From NCBI GenBank assembly GCA_023438065.1, contig JAEXRH010000008.1, positions 62,001-126,000 of the forward strand: a stretch of DNA of 64,000 nt. Reading direction: 5' to 3'. Positions 51,773-59,313 of this stretch are shown one piece after another. Position numbers and translations under genes: made by a program. The DNA comes from Spirochaetota bacterium. GTDB lineage: Bacteria; Spirochaetota; Spirochaetia; Treponematales; Treponemataceae. The notes beneath the pieces were generated by a model. The model worked only from the letters and a program-made list of their open reading frames with translations, searched no databases and was not told the origin of the DNA. Numbering within the stretch: position 1 is the stretch's first letter; every line of letters starts with the position of its first letter.

Positions 51773-52447
51773 TCATGCCGTCTTCGTCGGGCAATCGTCC
51801 TGATCAAGGCCAAGCGCATTACGTATTCGCCTTGTCGTCTCCGAAATGTCCTGCTGACTAACGATGTCGAGGACTCGATGGGTTCCGCGATAGTAGGAAA
51901 GCAATGACTTTGTGCGATCATGGTATATTTCGAGTCGTTTGGTTATCGTTGCTTTCGTGTCATCGCTTCTTTGAACGAGTTGGCGCTTGCACCTGTCGCA
52001 TCTGTCGGCGCGTTCGGGCCTTTTATGCTCCAAATGATAGACGAGGTTGCATGAAGGGCAAATCCGCCGTCCGGACAATCGCGCGACGATCTGCTCGTCC
52101 TCGAGACTGATGTTGATAATGGCGTCGATCTTCAGGTTTCGACTCGCCATGAGCGCGTCAAGGTTTTCCGCTTGCGCGAGCGTCCTGGGAAATCCGTCAA
52201 GGATGAAACCGCGAGCGCAATCGTCCTGAAGTATCCTGTCCATGATCAGGCCTATGGTTAACTCGTCCGGTACGAGGGCTCCTTGCTCCGTATAGCCCTT
52301 AACGAGCAAGCCCAATTCCGTTCCCCTCTCGATATTCTCCCGGAAAATATCCCCCGTTGAAACATGCGGTATGCCGAGCGCGTTCGATAACACGCTCGCT
52401 TGACTTCCCTTGCCCACTCCAGGCGCCCCGAACATCACGATTATCAT
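51773..52447 (-). CDS. adk: Adenylate kinase
   Basis: 224 residues. P-loop GAPGVGKGSQ, STGDIFREN, FILDGFPRT and the long LID domain with a four-cysteine zinc site (CPSC with CDRC). It interconverts ATP + AMP and 2 ADP. The usual bacterial adk lies in the ribosomal protein cluster; this copy is beside purK, so it may be a second, pathway-linked enzyme. Base composition is lower in GC than genes further left. Confidence 0.95.
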   Translation of the reverse strand: MIIVMFGAPGVGKGSQASVLSNALGIPHVSTGDIFRENIERGTELGLLVKGYTEQGALVPDELTIGLIMDRILQDDCARGFILDGFPRTLAQAENLDALMASRNLKIDAIINISLEDEQIVARLSGRRICPSCNLVYHLEHKRPERADRCDRCKRQLVQRSDDTKATITKRLEIYHDRTKSLLSYYRGTHRVLDIVSQQDISETTRRIRNALGLDQDDCPTKTA

Positions 52448-52531
52448 GTAAACTCTCCCTGATTCTCAAACTGGTATGGTTGGTACGCGACCTCGGATAC
52501 CGCCACTCGGGATCGTCGTTCGCGCGAACCG

Positions 52532-53716
52532 CTATGGGTTCGGGGCGATGACGATCCCCCGATGTATCTCTTTTGCCTTCAATTCTGCCCTGTCAAGAGA
52601 GCTGTCCAATACGGTCACGTGCCCCAATTTTCTCAAATGCCGTGTCGTCTCCTTTCCGTACCAGTAACAACGCACCTCGCGTTCCTCCGGGTTTTTTCCC
52701 GCGCCCGCGAGCGAGTATGAACCCTGTACTCCCTCGGCCCCGAGGATGTTCATCATGACGCAAGGCGTTGTCTGCTCGGTGGAGCCAAGAGGTTTTCCGC
52801 TCAGAACGCGAATGAGCTGTTCATATTGCGAGGTCACGCAGGCGTCAAGGGTGTGATGGCCGGAATTGTGCGGCCGGGGGGCGATCTCGTTGACGAGAAC
52901 GTTAAGGTTTCGGTCGAGGAACATCTCGACGCAGAACACTCCGGGTGAACCGAGAAGGGAAACGGCCGATCTCGAAACGTCAATCGTCCTTAGCCTGACT
53001 TCGTCGCTTATTCGGGCCGGAGCGCGACTCATCCTCAATATTCCGTCTTTATGGACGTTTTCCGCTGGAGGATAGATCGCCCAATTCCCGGCAAGGTCCT
53101 TGGCGACAATCAACGACAGCTCGCGCTCGAAGCGTACATATCGCTCCGCAAAGGCGTTCTTTCCCGTTAATTCCCTCCATGCTTGCCTTGCTTCAACCTC
53201 CGTGCGGGCAACAATAATACCCCTCCCGTCATATCCCCCTCGTCGATGCTTAAACACTAACGGCAAGCCAAGTCGTTCAAGGTTCCCGTACTCGCCGATC
53301 TCGTCGAGCGAAAGGAAATCAGGCACCGGTATGCCCGCGGTTCGCAGCATCTTTTTTTGCGCGAACTTGTCGTTGATTCTCCCGAGGCATTTAGCAGACG
53401 GATACAGCCGGACCCCGCTCTCCTCAAGCTCTTCGAGGATATCGGCGTCGATATGCTCGAATTCATAGGTAAGGGCATCGCTGCATTCCGCGATCGACAG
53501 GTAGGCCGTCGGGTCCGAAAAATCCGCCACGATATGGCGATCGGCGAAACGCTTTGCCGGGCAATCGCTCGCGGGATCAAGGATCGCAACGCGGTATCCC
53601 AGCTTTTTCGCCGCCTCCGCGGTGAACATGCCGAGTTGGCCTCCGCCGATGATGCCGATCGTGGCGGGTGGAAGCAATTCCATTCCGCTGTTCCGTCCTT
53701 GATCCCGCTCGCTCAT
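52532..53716 (-). CDS. purK: N5-carboxyaminoimidazole ribonucleotide synthase
   Basis: 394 residues, ATP-grasp enzyme. N-terminal IGIIGGGQLGMFTAEAAKKLGY, AYLSIAECSDALTYEFEHID, FKHRRGGYDGRG, FCVEMFLDRNLNVLVNEIAPRPHNSGHHT, and a C-terminal LGHVTVLDSS. It makes N5-CAIR from AIR, ATP and bicarbonate. The ATG overlaps the DUF4914 stop by four bases, so it is translated after that gene. Confidence 0.95.
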   Translation of the reverse strand: MSERDQGRNSGMELLPPATIGIIGGGQLGMFTAEAAKKLGYRVAILDPASDCPAKRFADRHIVADFSDPTAYLSIAECSDALTYEFEHIDADILEELEESGVRLYPSAKCLGRINDKFAQKKMLRTAGIPVPDFLSLDEIGEYGNLERLGLPLVFKHRRGGYDGRGIIVARTEVEARQAWRELTGKNAFAERYVRFERELSLIVAKDLAGNWAIYPPAENVHKDGILRMSRAPARISDEVRLRTIDVSRSAVSLLGSPGVFCVEMFLDRNLNVLVNEIAPRPHNSGHHTLDACVTSQYEQLIRVLSGKPLGSTEQTTPCVMMNILGAEGVQGSYSLAGAGKNPEEREVRCYWYGKETTRHLRKLGHVTVLDSSLDRAELKAKEIHRGIVIAPNP

Positions 53717-55590
53717 ATTTTCATGGGAATGAGCTTGAGGTAATCGTCAAGCGAACCGTCGCTCATGGCGCATTCGATTATTCTCCTTCCCAGTGAATCG
53801 AGCTCCGGCGTGAGGAACTTCCCGATTTCCTTCTTGAAGAAGGCAGAAAGAATGAGCGCTCCCGCGTCGTACCCTTCTTCTCCGACTTCCGCTTGCTTGT
53901 TGACCTCGAGCATTTCCCTTGGGAGGAACATTCCGTCAACCTTGACGCTGGTGAGGGAATAACCCAGGAGAGGGCATCGTGAGGCGGTCAGCTGCTGCGC
54001 CTGAAACTTGGCGCTGCCTCGCCTCGCCAGATACTCCCTCGCTATCCATTGCGGCATGAAACCGACCTTGTGTACGCCTATATGCTGGTTAGGGACGAGG
54101 ATGTACCGCGTATTCGGGTAGTCAACGATCTGCTTCAGCAGGAGGTTCGCCTGGTCAACGAGCCGCCCTGTGGCGAACGGCCAGTAGGATCCGACTCCCT
54201 CGCTGCTCATGCCCTCGGAAACGGTAATGCTCGGGTTATCATGGCCCCTCGGGGCTACCAGTCTCCAAAGCCACGCGAGCGCCGGAGGGAGTATGTGGAA
54301 GAGGCCGATGATTCCGTACGAGGGATGGTCCTTCGAGCACGGCGGGGTGCGCACCCCAAAGCTTCGAATGTCGATCTCGACCGGCTCGTTGACGATGTTC
54401 GGCACGAGCCGCCTCGGCATTATTACCCGAGGATTCGGGCACGGTTTCCCGGGGGCGTCCATCACGTGTTCCCATATGAGACAGGTCGAGCCGGGGACCG
54501 TCTCGTAGTTGATGAAGATAAGCGGCTCCGCCGGGTGCACGCTCAGGCCCTCAAGATAGGGGTCAGTGCCGTACTTCGTAATATGATTCGTCCTGAGGAA
54601 CCATCCGTCCTCCGCGTCCTTGACGACGAGCTTGCCGCTGTCGTTTTGCAGGGCAGGGTGGCAAAGCGCCATGTCGTCGGTTACCGGCTTCAGCTCGCAG
54701 GGTTCGATCAGGTCGATGTACATCCTCTCGTCGGTGACGATATTGGTGCCGAACAGAATCCTGCCGTCCGGTTCCCGGTGTATTTTCTCGATCATCTCGC
54801 TTTTACCGCCGCCGCTCGCGCCCTCGTGCATGATCGTCAGTACGTTGTCGTACGGGGTGATAACCTTCACGGTGGATCCGTGCGCCGTGACCCAGCCTTC
54901 CCTTTCCCCGATGTCCAGCAGTACGCCATATACGCCCTTTTTCGCGCTCGGCCCGGGATACAGGTTGTAGGAGAACATTTCGTACACGTTTTCCAGCCGG
55001 TTGTGCACGACCATTTGCTTCCCGTCGAAATGGGTGTGCCGGAAGATCGGCGCGAGGTAGATGATCGCTCGCGGGGTGAAGCCCTCGGGTACCTCGCTCG
55101 CGGGGATGAACCCTTGAAGATCCGCGAGCCCGCCGGCAAAGAAGCCGGCGTTGCCCGGGGCGACCAATAACGCCGAACACCCCATTCCCGTGAGTCCCGC
55201 GGTAAAAGGCAGAAGGATGAGATCCTGTTTCGACAGCCATTCGAACGTCATGTTCCTGAGCGGGCCGAAATCGCTCTTGAACCTTTCCGAGTATCTCGGT
55301 TTGTCCGTATCGCCGCTGTCGGCGATCAGCATGCAATCGGGATCGCGCCGCCTCATGTAGATATCCCGGTAGTTGATGACCGCACCGTTCTTGCAGCGGG
55401 CGACAGTCGCTTCAACGACGCGCCCTTTGCCGGGGACGTCATAGGCGACTTCGTAAAGATCGCAATTCTTGCCGCCCATGGCGATCTCCAGGAGTTCCCG
55501 GCGCGTTTCCGGAATGATCACCGACTTCCGATCGCCAAGCACGTTCTGCAGTTCTTTCGGCAATATCATCTTCTCTAAGGCATTACCCAT
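53713..55590 (-). CDS. DUF4914-type P-loop protein (PEPCK/HPr kinase-like)
   Basis: 625 residues from the ATG at 55590, fixed by AAGGAGGGAG. Central P-loop EGASGGGKSEMIE (Lys263) resembles the PEPCK/HPr-kinase type, with later LWRLVAPRGHDNPSITVSEG and HIGVHKVGFMPQW. It is not a canonical GTP-PEPCK: the GKTNLAM-type motif of those enzymes is absent. The match in layout and length is to DUF4914 proteins, which to my knowledge occur in spirochaetes and other anaerobes. Substrate unknown; a nucleotide-dependent kinase or decarboxylase acting near purine metabolism is possible. First gene of the 55.6-48.0 kb run. Confidence 0.75.
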   Translation of the reverse strand: MGNALEKMILPKELQNVLGDRKSVIIPETRRELLEIAMGGKNCDLYEVAYDVPGKGRVVEATVARCKNGAVINYRDIYMRRRDPDCMLIADSGDTDKPRYSERFKSDFGPLRNMTFEWLSKQDLILLPFTAGLTGMGCSALLVAPGNAGFFAGGLADLQGFIPASEVPEGFTPRAIIYLAPIFRHTHFDGKQMVVHNRLENVYEMFSYNLYPGPSAKKGVYGVLLDIGEREGWVTAHGSTVKVITPYDNVLTIMHEGASGGGKSEMIEKIHREPDGRILFGTNIVTDERMYIDLIEPCELKPVTDDMALCHPALQNDSGKLVVKDAEDGWFLRTNHITKYGTDPYLEGLSVHPAEPLIFINYETVPGSTCLIWEHVMDAPGKPCPNPRVIMPRRLVPNIVNEPVEIDIRSFGVRTPPCSKDHPSYGIIGLFHILPPALAWLWRLVAPRGHDNPSITVSEGMSSEGVGSYWPFATGRLVDQANLLLKQIVDYPNTRYILVPNQHIGVHKVGFMPQWIAREYLARRGSAKFQAQQLTASRCPLLGYSLTSVKVDGMFLPREMLEVNKQAEVGEEGYDAGALILSAFFKKEIGKFLTPELDSLGRRIIECAMSDGSLDDYLKLIPMKI

Positions 55591-56021
55591 TCTCTCCCTC
55601 CTTGAAAGGCTCCCGTTACTCGTTGATCCCCCTATAGGGATTCGCCGTAGGACAAACACGGGGTTTTCGCCCCTACTGAAACTATAATTTGCGCGCATTT
55701 GGTAATAAAGACCGATGGTGACGCATGCGTGAGGAACCCGGGCGTTCGTGACGGACGCGCAGTACGAGCGTCGTTTCTCTTCATCATGGTTGTTAGAGGC
55801 CTGATCCCCGTTTTTCTCGCCGGAGATAACGCTTCGCGATCGTTCTGCGCCCGCGACGCAACGGTTCCCGGTTTACGCCCCAAAGCGGCGTACATTGCCT
55901 TCGAACTGACCATTCTCGAGTCCTCCCGTTCAGGTCCTTGTTACTTTGCCTAAAAGGCACAACCCAGCGCGCGGATCCCCCGGTTCCTTCATAGCGACCA
56001 ACCCCTGCGACGATGAGAGTA
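55591..56021. other. Gene-free stretch upstream of the DUF4914 gene
   Basis: I find no supported gene. On the minus strand TATAGT around 55683 may serve as the -10 box of the DUF4914 operon. The rest has no clear repeats. Short reading frames here lack RBS and family features. Confidence 0.5.
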
Positions 56022-56068
56022 AAAAAAAAATCCAGTATCGATCGGTCGTAACCGATTAATACTGGATT
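56022..56068 (-). terminator. Strong rho-independent terminator of the DUF2294 gene
   Basis: AATCCAGTAT (56029-56038) and ATACTGGATT (56059-56068) pair perfectly, with an inner ATCGGT/ACCGAT stem. In the minus direction the stem is followed by a run of T (the A-run at 56021-56030). It stands about 80 bp after the DUF2294 stop. Confidence 0.92.
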
Positions 56069-56149
56069 ACTCAGCGACTGGTAGTGATACCCTTCGCGCG
56101 GTCTTCCGAGAAGTTGCCTTCTCAAGTAACTATGTCGTTCGTTACGCGA

Positions 56150-56506
56150 TTAAAACCTGTTCTCCAGGTTCTCCCGCGCGACGATCACTATGATCTTTTC
56201 TCCCGTTCTCGTGCTTACGTCCGAATGAACGCTCACGATATCTACTTTTATTATGTCTTGAATGAGCTTGTCAAGATACACTAACGATCCCTCGAACAAA
56301 TTGCTTCTTACTTTCTTGAGCAATTCGATGCCCTGCGTTGTCTCCGCGAGCTTTTGCTCCGCAGGGCTTAAAAAACCCTTAAGCCGCACGATGATGAGAT
56401 CCTGACAGATAAGCGTTTTAATCTGCTTCGGGCCTCGCCCCATATAGTCGATCTCGAAGCTACTGACCGCCTCGCTGATCTTTGCCTCGATCTGTCCTTT
56501 TGTCAT
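56150..56506 (-). CDS. DUF2294 family protein
   Basis: 118 residues: DYMGRGPKQIKTLICQDLIIVRLKGFLSPAEQKLAET, then VDIVSVHSDVSTRTGEKIIVIVA. This is the complete DUF2294 domain, a small cytoplasmic family of unknown function found across Firmicutes, cyanobacteria and others. The MGRGP and STRTGEK motifs are intact. Its composition is clearly more AT-rich than average for the window. A single-gene transcript with a strong terminator, next to decayed sequences, which suggests recent arrival. Confidence 0.9.
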   Translation of the reverse strand: MTKGQIEAKISEAVSSFEIDYMGRGPKQIKTLICQDLIIVRLKGFLSPAEQKLAETTQGIELLKKVRSNLFEGSLVYLDKLIQDIIKVDIVSVHSDVSTRTGEKIIVIVARENLENRF

Positions 56507-56929
56507 ACGGTTTTCCTGATCGTCATATTAAAAAACTAGTCAAAAGACGTGGCACTTGTCAATACTGTTGACACGCTGCCGGCTTATCATAACCTCGACC
56601 CGGCTCGACGGTGGTTCGTCCGCGTCGCGATGACTTGCACGCGAAATCGCGCCGATGATGCCAGGCTCGACGATAGGCTTTCCCGTAAGCCGCTCACGCG
56701 AACGGGATATGTCATTTCCCGGATACCGCGTTGCCGGGAGCAATGCCCTTGACCATGTTCGCCTTCGGCGTACCGTACGCTCAGGGGCGTCTATCGCTTC
56801 GGTTTTATCAAGTCAACGCTCGTTGAGAGCTTCGCGGAAAGCGTTGCTGCTCACGCTCGTCGTCGTATCCGTCAAACTCATGGTCGGAGCGACGCACGAA
56901 TGGGAGCCAATCGCGATGGAATGCGTACT
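56507..56929. other. Gene-poor stretch, probable scar
   Basis: No convincing gene. TTGACA on the minus strand at 56557-56562 might be the -35 of the DUF2294 promoter with a weak -10. The remaining sequence continues into the decayed chemotaxis-receptor fragment. Confidence 0.5.
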
Positions 56930-57349
56930 CTATACCGGATGGGAAGCGCCGACGCCGTCAGGATTGCAGTACGCAATCGTGTCGGTCAACAGGGCGGCCC
57001 TTCCCACGAGTCCCGATGCCATGACGGCCATCTCCTCGCTCGCGCCCGCGTTTCCCTGGATCACCGTATCGAGCCGGGGCATGAACTCCTGGTTCTGCTC
57101 TACGCCGACGCTCTGCTCCCGGGATACCGAAGTCCTTCTCGGGACAAGATCCGCCGTTTTCTTGATTTCCGGCACGAGCACGCCGATAAGAGAGCTCGCG
57201 ACCCGCGCCGTCGCCATCGTATTGTCCGACAAATCCGTGATCTCGGACGCCGCAGTCGCGGACCGTTCCGCGAGCGTTCTCACCTCGGCGGCCATGACCG
57301 CAAAGCCCTTTCCGCTATCGCTCGCGCCGGAGCGACGGTTCAAGTTCAA
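56930..57349 (-). pseudogene. Decayed methyl-accepting chemotaxis protein fragment
   Basis: The minus-strand frame reads GKGFAVMAAEVRTLAERSAT onward, then LVPEIKKTADLV, EQSVGVEQNQEFMPRLDTVIQ, GNAGASEEMAVMASGLVG. This is the hairpin tip and descending arm of an MCP signalling domain, which should follow ALNAxIEAARAG; here that segment is shortened to NLNRRSGASDSG. There is no membrane or sensor part, the fragment is about 330 bp of recognisable sequence, and the end runs into unrelated sequence. A pseudogene. Confidence 0.8.
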
Positions 57350-57437
57350 GAGGGGCTTTCGGTTGCCGTCGTGGAGTTTCCGTTAATGCGGAAACGCGAA
57401 AAGAAAAGCCATCCTCGTTCGAGGACGACTGTTCTCC

Positions 57438-57482
57438 TGGGCTCACCTGGACTTGAACCGGGGACCGACGGATTCTAAGCGC
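57438..57482 (-). pseudogene. tRNA 3'-half remnant
   Basis: Read on the minus strand, GGTTCAAGTCC is an exact T-loop consensus between CCCC and AGG, followed by TGAGCCCA as an acceptor-like 3' strand, and CTTAGAATCCG resembles an anticodon arm. The matching 5' acceptor GGGCTCA and D-arm cannot be found upstream, and the T-stem has a mismatch. It looks like the 3' part of a tRNA, the usual residue of integrase attachment or gene loss. Confidence 0.5.
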
Positions 57483-57644
57483 AGAAGAACCGCCCTTTGG
57501 GATACAAAACGAAGTATGACGCGGATCACGGCTTCGGACAACGAGGGTCAGGAGGGGTCCATGAAGGGACATGACACACTTCGTGACACAGTTGATTTTT
57601 CTATCAAATTGAAAAGCATTATTAACATAAAATCTCCACGGCGG

Positions 57645-57677
57645 ATTCACCCGTCATTCACGCGCATGGACTAGATT
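57645..57677 (+). promoter_or_regulatory. Copper-type regulon box 3 and -10 (small membrane protein operon)
   Basis: ATTCAC (57645-57650), five bases, ATTCAC (57656-57661), ten bases, TAGATT (57672-57677). The spacing is identical to boxes 1 and 2 at the copper locus. RBS AAGGAG and ATG follow at 57720. Confidence 0.65.
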
Positions 57678-57719
57678 TACGGTGAGCGACGGAAAGGTCC
57701 GGAGCTCAAGGAGATCACT

Positions 57720-58031
57720 ATGAGTTGCTGCGGCGGTAATCACGATCATGGAAACCATGACGGCGGAAACCATGTGGGGAAAAACTCGCGGGGAATGAGC
57801 CATGCCCTGAGGATGGTCCTTTGTTGCGGGCTCCCGATCCTGCTTTTCGCGCTCGTGCCGGTTATCGGACGGCTGACCGGCGGTATCGGGGCGTTTATCC
57901 AGCCATACGCGTTCCTCTTGTGCCCGCTGATGATGGTCGGCATGACGCTGATGATGCGCAAGGGCCATCGGGACGGGGAAGAAATCGATGATCGCGAAGG
58001 GACGGTAAGGAGGCTCGACGATGTTCGGTAA
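57720..58031 (+). CDS. Small Cys/His-rich membrane protein
   Basis: 103 residues. The N-terminus MSCCGGNHDHGNHDGGNHVG is rich in Cys and His and likely binds metal. Two membrane spans follow (MVLCCGLPILLFALVPVIG and AFLLCPLMMVGMTLMMRKG), then an acidic/basic tail. It resembles small DUF2933-like proteins that travel with copper genes. The gene overlaps the SHOCT gene by eleven bases and is preceded by a promoter of the copper-type regulon, so I infer a role in copper binding at the membrane. Confidence 0.72.
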   Translation: MSCCGGNHDHGNHDGGNHVGKNSRGMSHALRMVLCCGLPILLFALVPVIGRLTGGIGAFIQPYAFLLCPLMMVGMTLMMRKGHRDGEEIDDREGTVRRLDDVR

Positions 58032-58245
58032 TTCATGCGCGGGATTCATGGGTTTTCACGGACTCGGCGGTTTGATCGTGTCGTCGCTCTTCATCGCGAT
58101 CGTCCTGATCGCGATCGTCGTGATCTTCAACGGTCGACCGGCGAAGGGAAGCTCGGGCGACGACGCGATGAAAGAACTTCGAATGCGGCTCGCGCGCGGC
58201 GAGATCACGAAAGCGGAATACGATAGCATCAAGTCGTCGCTGTGA
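58021..58245 (+). CDS. Small membrane protein with SHOCT domain
   Basis: 74 residues. One membrane span (LIVSSLFIAIVLIAIVVIF) followed by a C-terminal SHOCT motif, MKELRMRLARGEITKAEYDSIKSSL. SHOCT segments are short helix pairs thought to mediate oligomerisation. Together with the upstream His-rich protein it forms a two-gene unit of a kind often seen near copper efflux systems. Confidence 0.82.
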   Translation: MFGNSCAGFMGFHGLGGLIVSSLFIAIVLIAIVVIFNGRPAKGSSGDDAMKELRMRLARGEITKAEYDSIKSSL

Positions 58246-58250
58246 CGGAT

Positions 58251-58275
58251 CCCCGGCGTCCTCGCGCCGCCGGGG
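58251..58275 (+). terminator. Hairpin after the SHOCT gene
   Basis: CCCCGGC (58251-58257) pairs with GCCGGGG (58269-58275). It is followed by AAAAC, not by a U-tract, so termination efficiency is uncertain. Confidence 0.5.
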
Positions 58276-58646
58276 AAAACTCCCCGTAGCGCCTCGCGAC
58301 GTTCCTCTTTTCGCGACTCGATAAGCCGCGCCGAGAAGAGATTGTTCGAGACAGGCTCGACGGTATTTATCTCGCCGTCGACGATACTTTTTTTACTATA
58401 TGTTCGCCACCCGCCAATACCGTTCGGCACCGCGTTTTCGCTGTCTTCAATTAGGACGAGTCGTCGCCTCGAGTATTCTGATGGAGCGCGCCCGCACTGA
58501 CGATCGGTATTCGACGGATTCGCCGATCATGCGGACATCATCACGCGTACGGAGTTTTCCACGGCTTCGGTAAGGAAAAATTCCCGATACGCAATGCGTC
58601 GGATTGCGCGAACGATCGCGTATTCGATAAACGCGACGGGTGAATT
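58276..58646. other. Intergenic stretch without a supported gene
   Basis: AT content rises toward the right. A minus-strand reading frame of 78 codons (58527-58763) exists but overlaps the hemerythrin promoter and start and has no RBS or family feature; I do not count it. Confidence 0.5.
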
Positions 58647-58675
58647 TTGCATTTCTCGAGCCAGTAAATAATACT
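58647..58675 (+). promoter_or_regulatory. Promoter of bacteriohemerythrin
   Basis: TTGCAT (58647-58652), a 17-bp spacer and AATACT (58670-58675), 31 bp before the ATG with AGGAGG between. Confidence 0.5.
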
Positions 58676-58705
58676 TCGATATGTAGACGTTATCAGGAGG
58701 TTGGC

Positions 58706-59113
58706 ATGCCGTTTCTTGTCTGGTCGAAAGAATATGAGTTCGGGATTTCCGAAATTGATTCACAACATCGGCATTGGCTCGATATTTTGAACAATTTCTA
58801 TGATCACCTCGAGAGCGCGAACATGAAGGACCATTTACTTACATTGATCGATGAGGCGATAAACTACACGCATTATCACTTTTTCGAGGAAGAAAAACTG
58901 ATGACGGGTATCGGCTATCCCGCGATCGAGGAACAAAAGGAAATGCATCGGGAAATCAGCAAGAAAATACAGGGTTTTAAAGAGACCATTGAAGCGGATA
59001 AAGCGCTCGTATCCATGACGGTGACGCACGAGTTTAAGGACTGGTTCAGGCACCATATCCTGGAAGAGGACAAGAAATACGCCCGGCTTTACCTGGACGT
59101 GAATAAACGCTGA
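58706..59113 (+). CDS. Bacteriohemerythrin
   Basis: 135 residues from the ATG at 58706, after AGGAGG. Diiron ligands in EIDSQHRHWLDILNNFYDHL, HYHFFEEEKLM, EMHREISKK and FRHHILEEDKKYA give the standard His5-Glu-Asp pattern. It binds O2 reversibly and may supply or buffer it. The next gene is a large sensory kinase 200 bp away, and many bacteriohemerythrins lie near signalling genes, but no fusion is present. Confidence 0.95.
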   Translation: MPFLVWSKEYEFGISEIDSQHRHWLDILNNFYDHLESANMKDHLLTLIDEAINYTHYHFFEEEKLMTGIGYPAIEEQKEMHREISKKIQGFKETIEADKALVSMTVTHEFKDWFRHHILEEDKKYARLYLDVNKR

Positions 59114-59313
59114 ACGAGTCGGGGTTTAAGAACGGTATTCCGCTGCGCTCTTGCCGGGGGGACGCGCGGAAGTGCCTCAGCGGATATACGGGAAAGCGCC
59201 GCAGAGGCGTCTTCTCGCGCGCGTTACGGGGATTCGACGCCCGGGGGAACGCTCGCGTCGTAAGGATTAACGATCTTAATTTTTAACGATACGACATAAA
59301 GAAAGGATAAGTT

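Noticed and set aside
53713..55590. Canonical GTP-dependent PEP carboxykinase
   Set aside because: The P-loop is GASGGGKSEM, not the GKTNLAM-type motif of those enzymes, and the rest follows the DUF4914 layout.
57438..57515. Complete tRNA gene on the minus strand
   Set aside because: The T-arm and 3' acceptor are visible, but no pairing 5' acceptor or D-arm is found and the T-stem is mismatched, so only a 3' remnant is called.
58527..58763. 78-codon minus-strand reading frame
   Set aside because: It overlaps the promoter, RBS and first codons of bacteriohemerythrin and has no RBS of its own.
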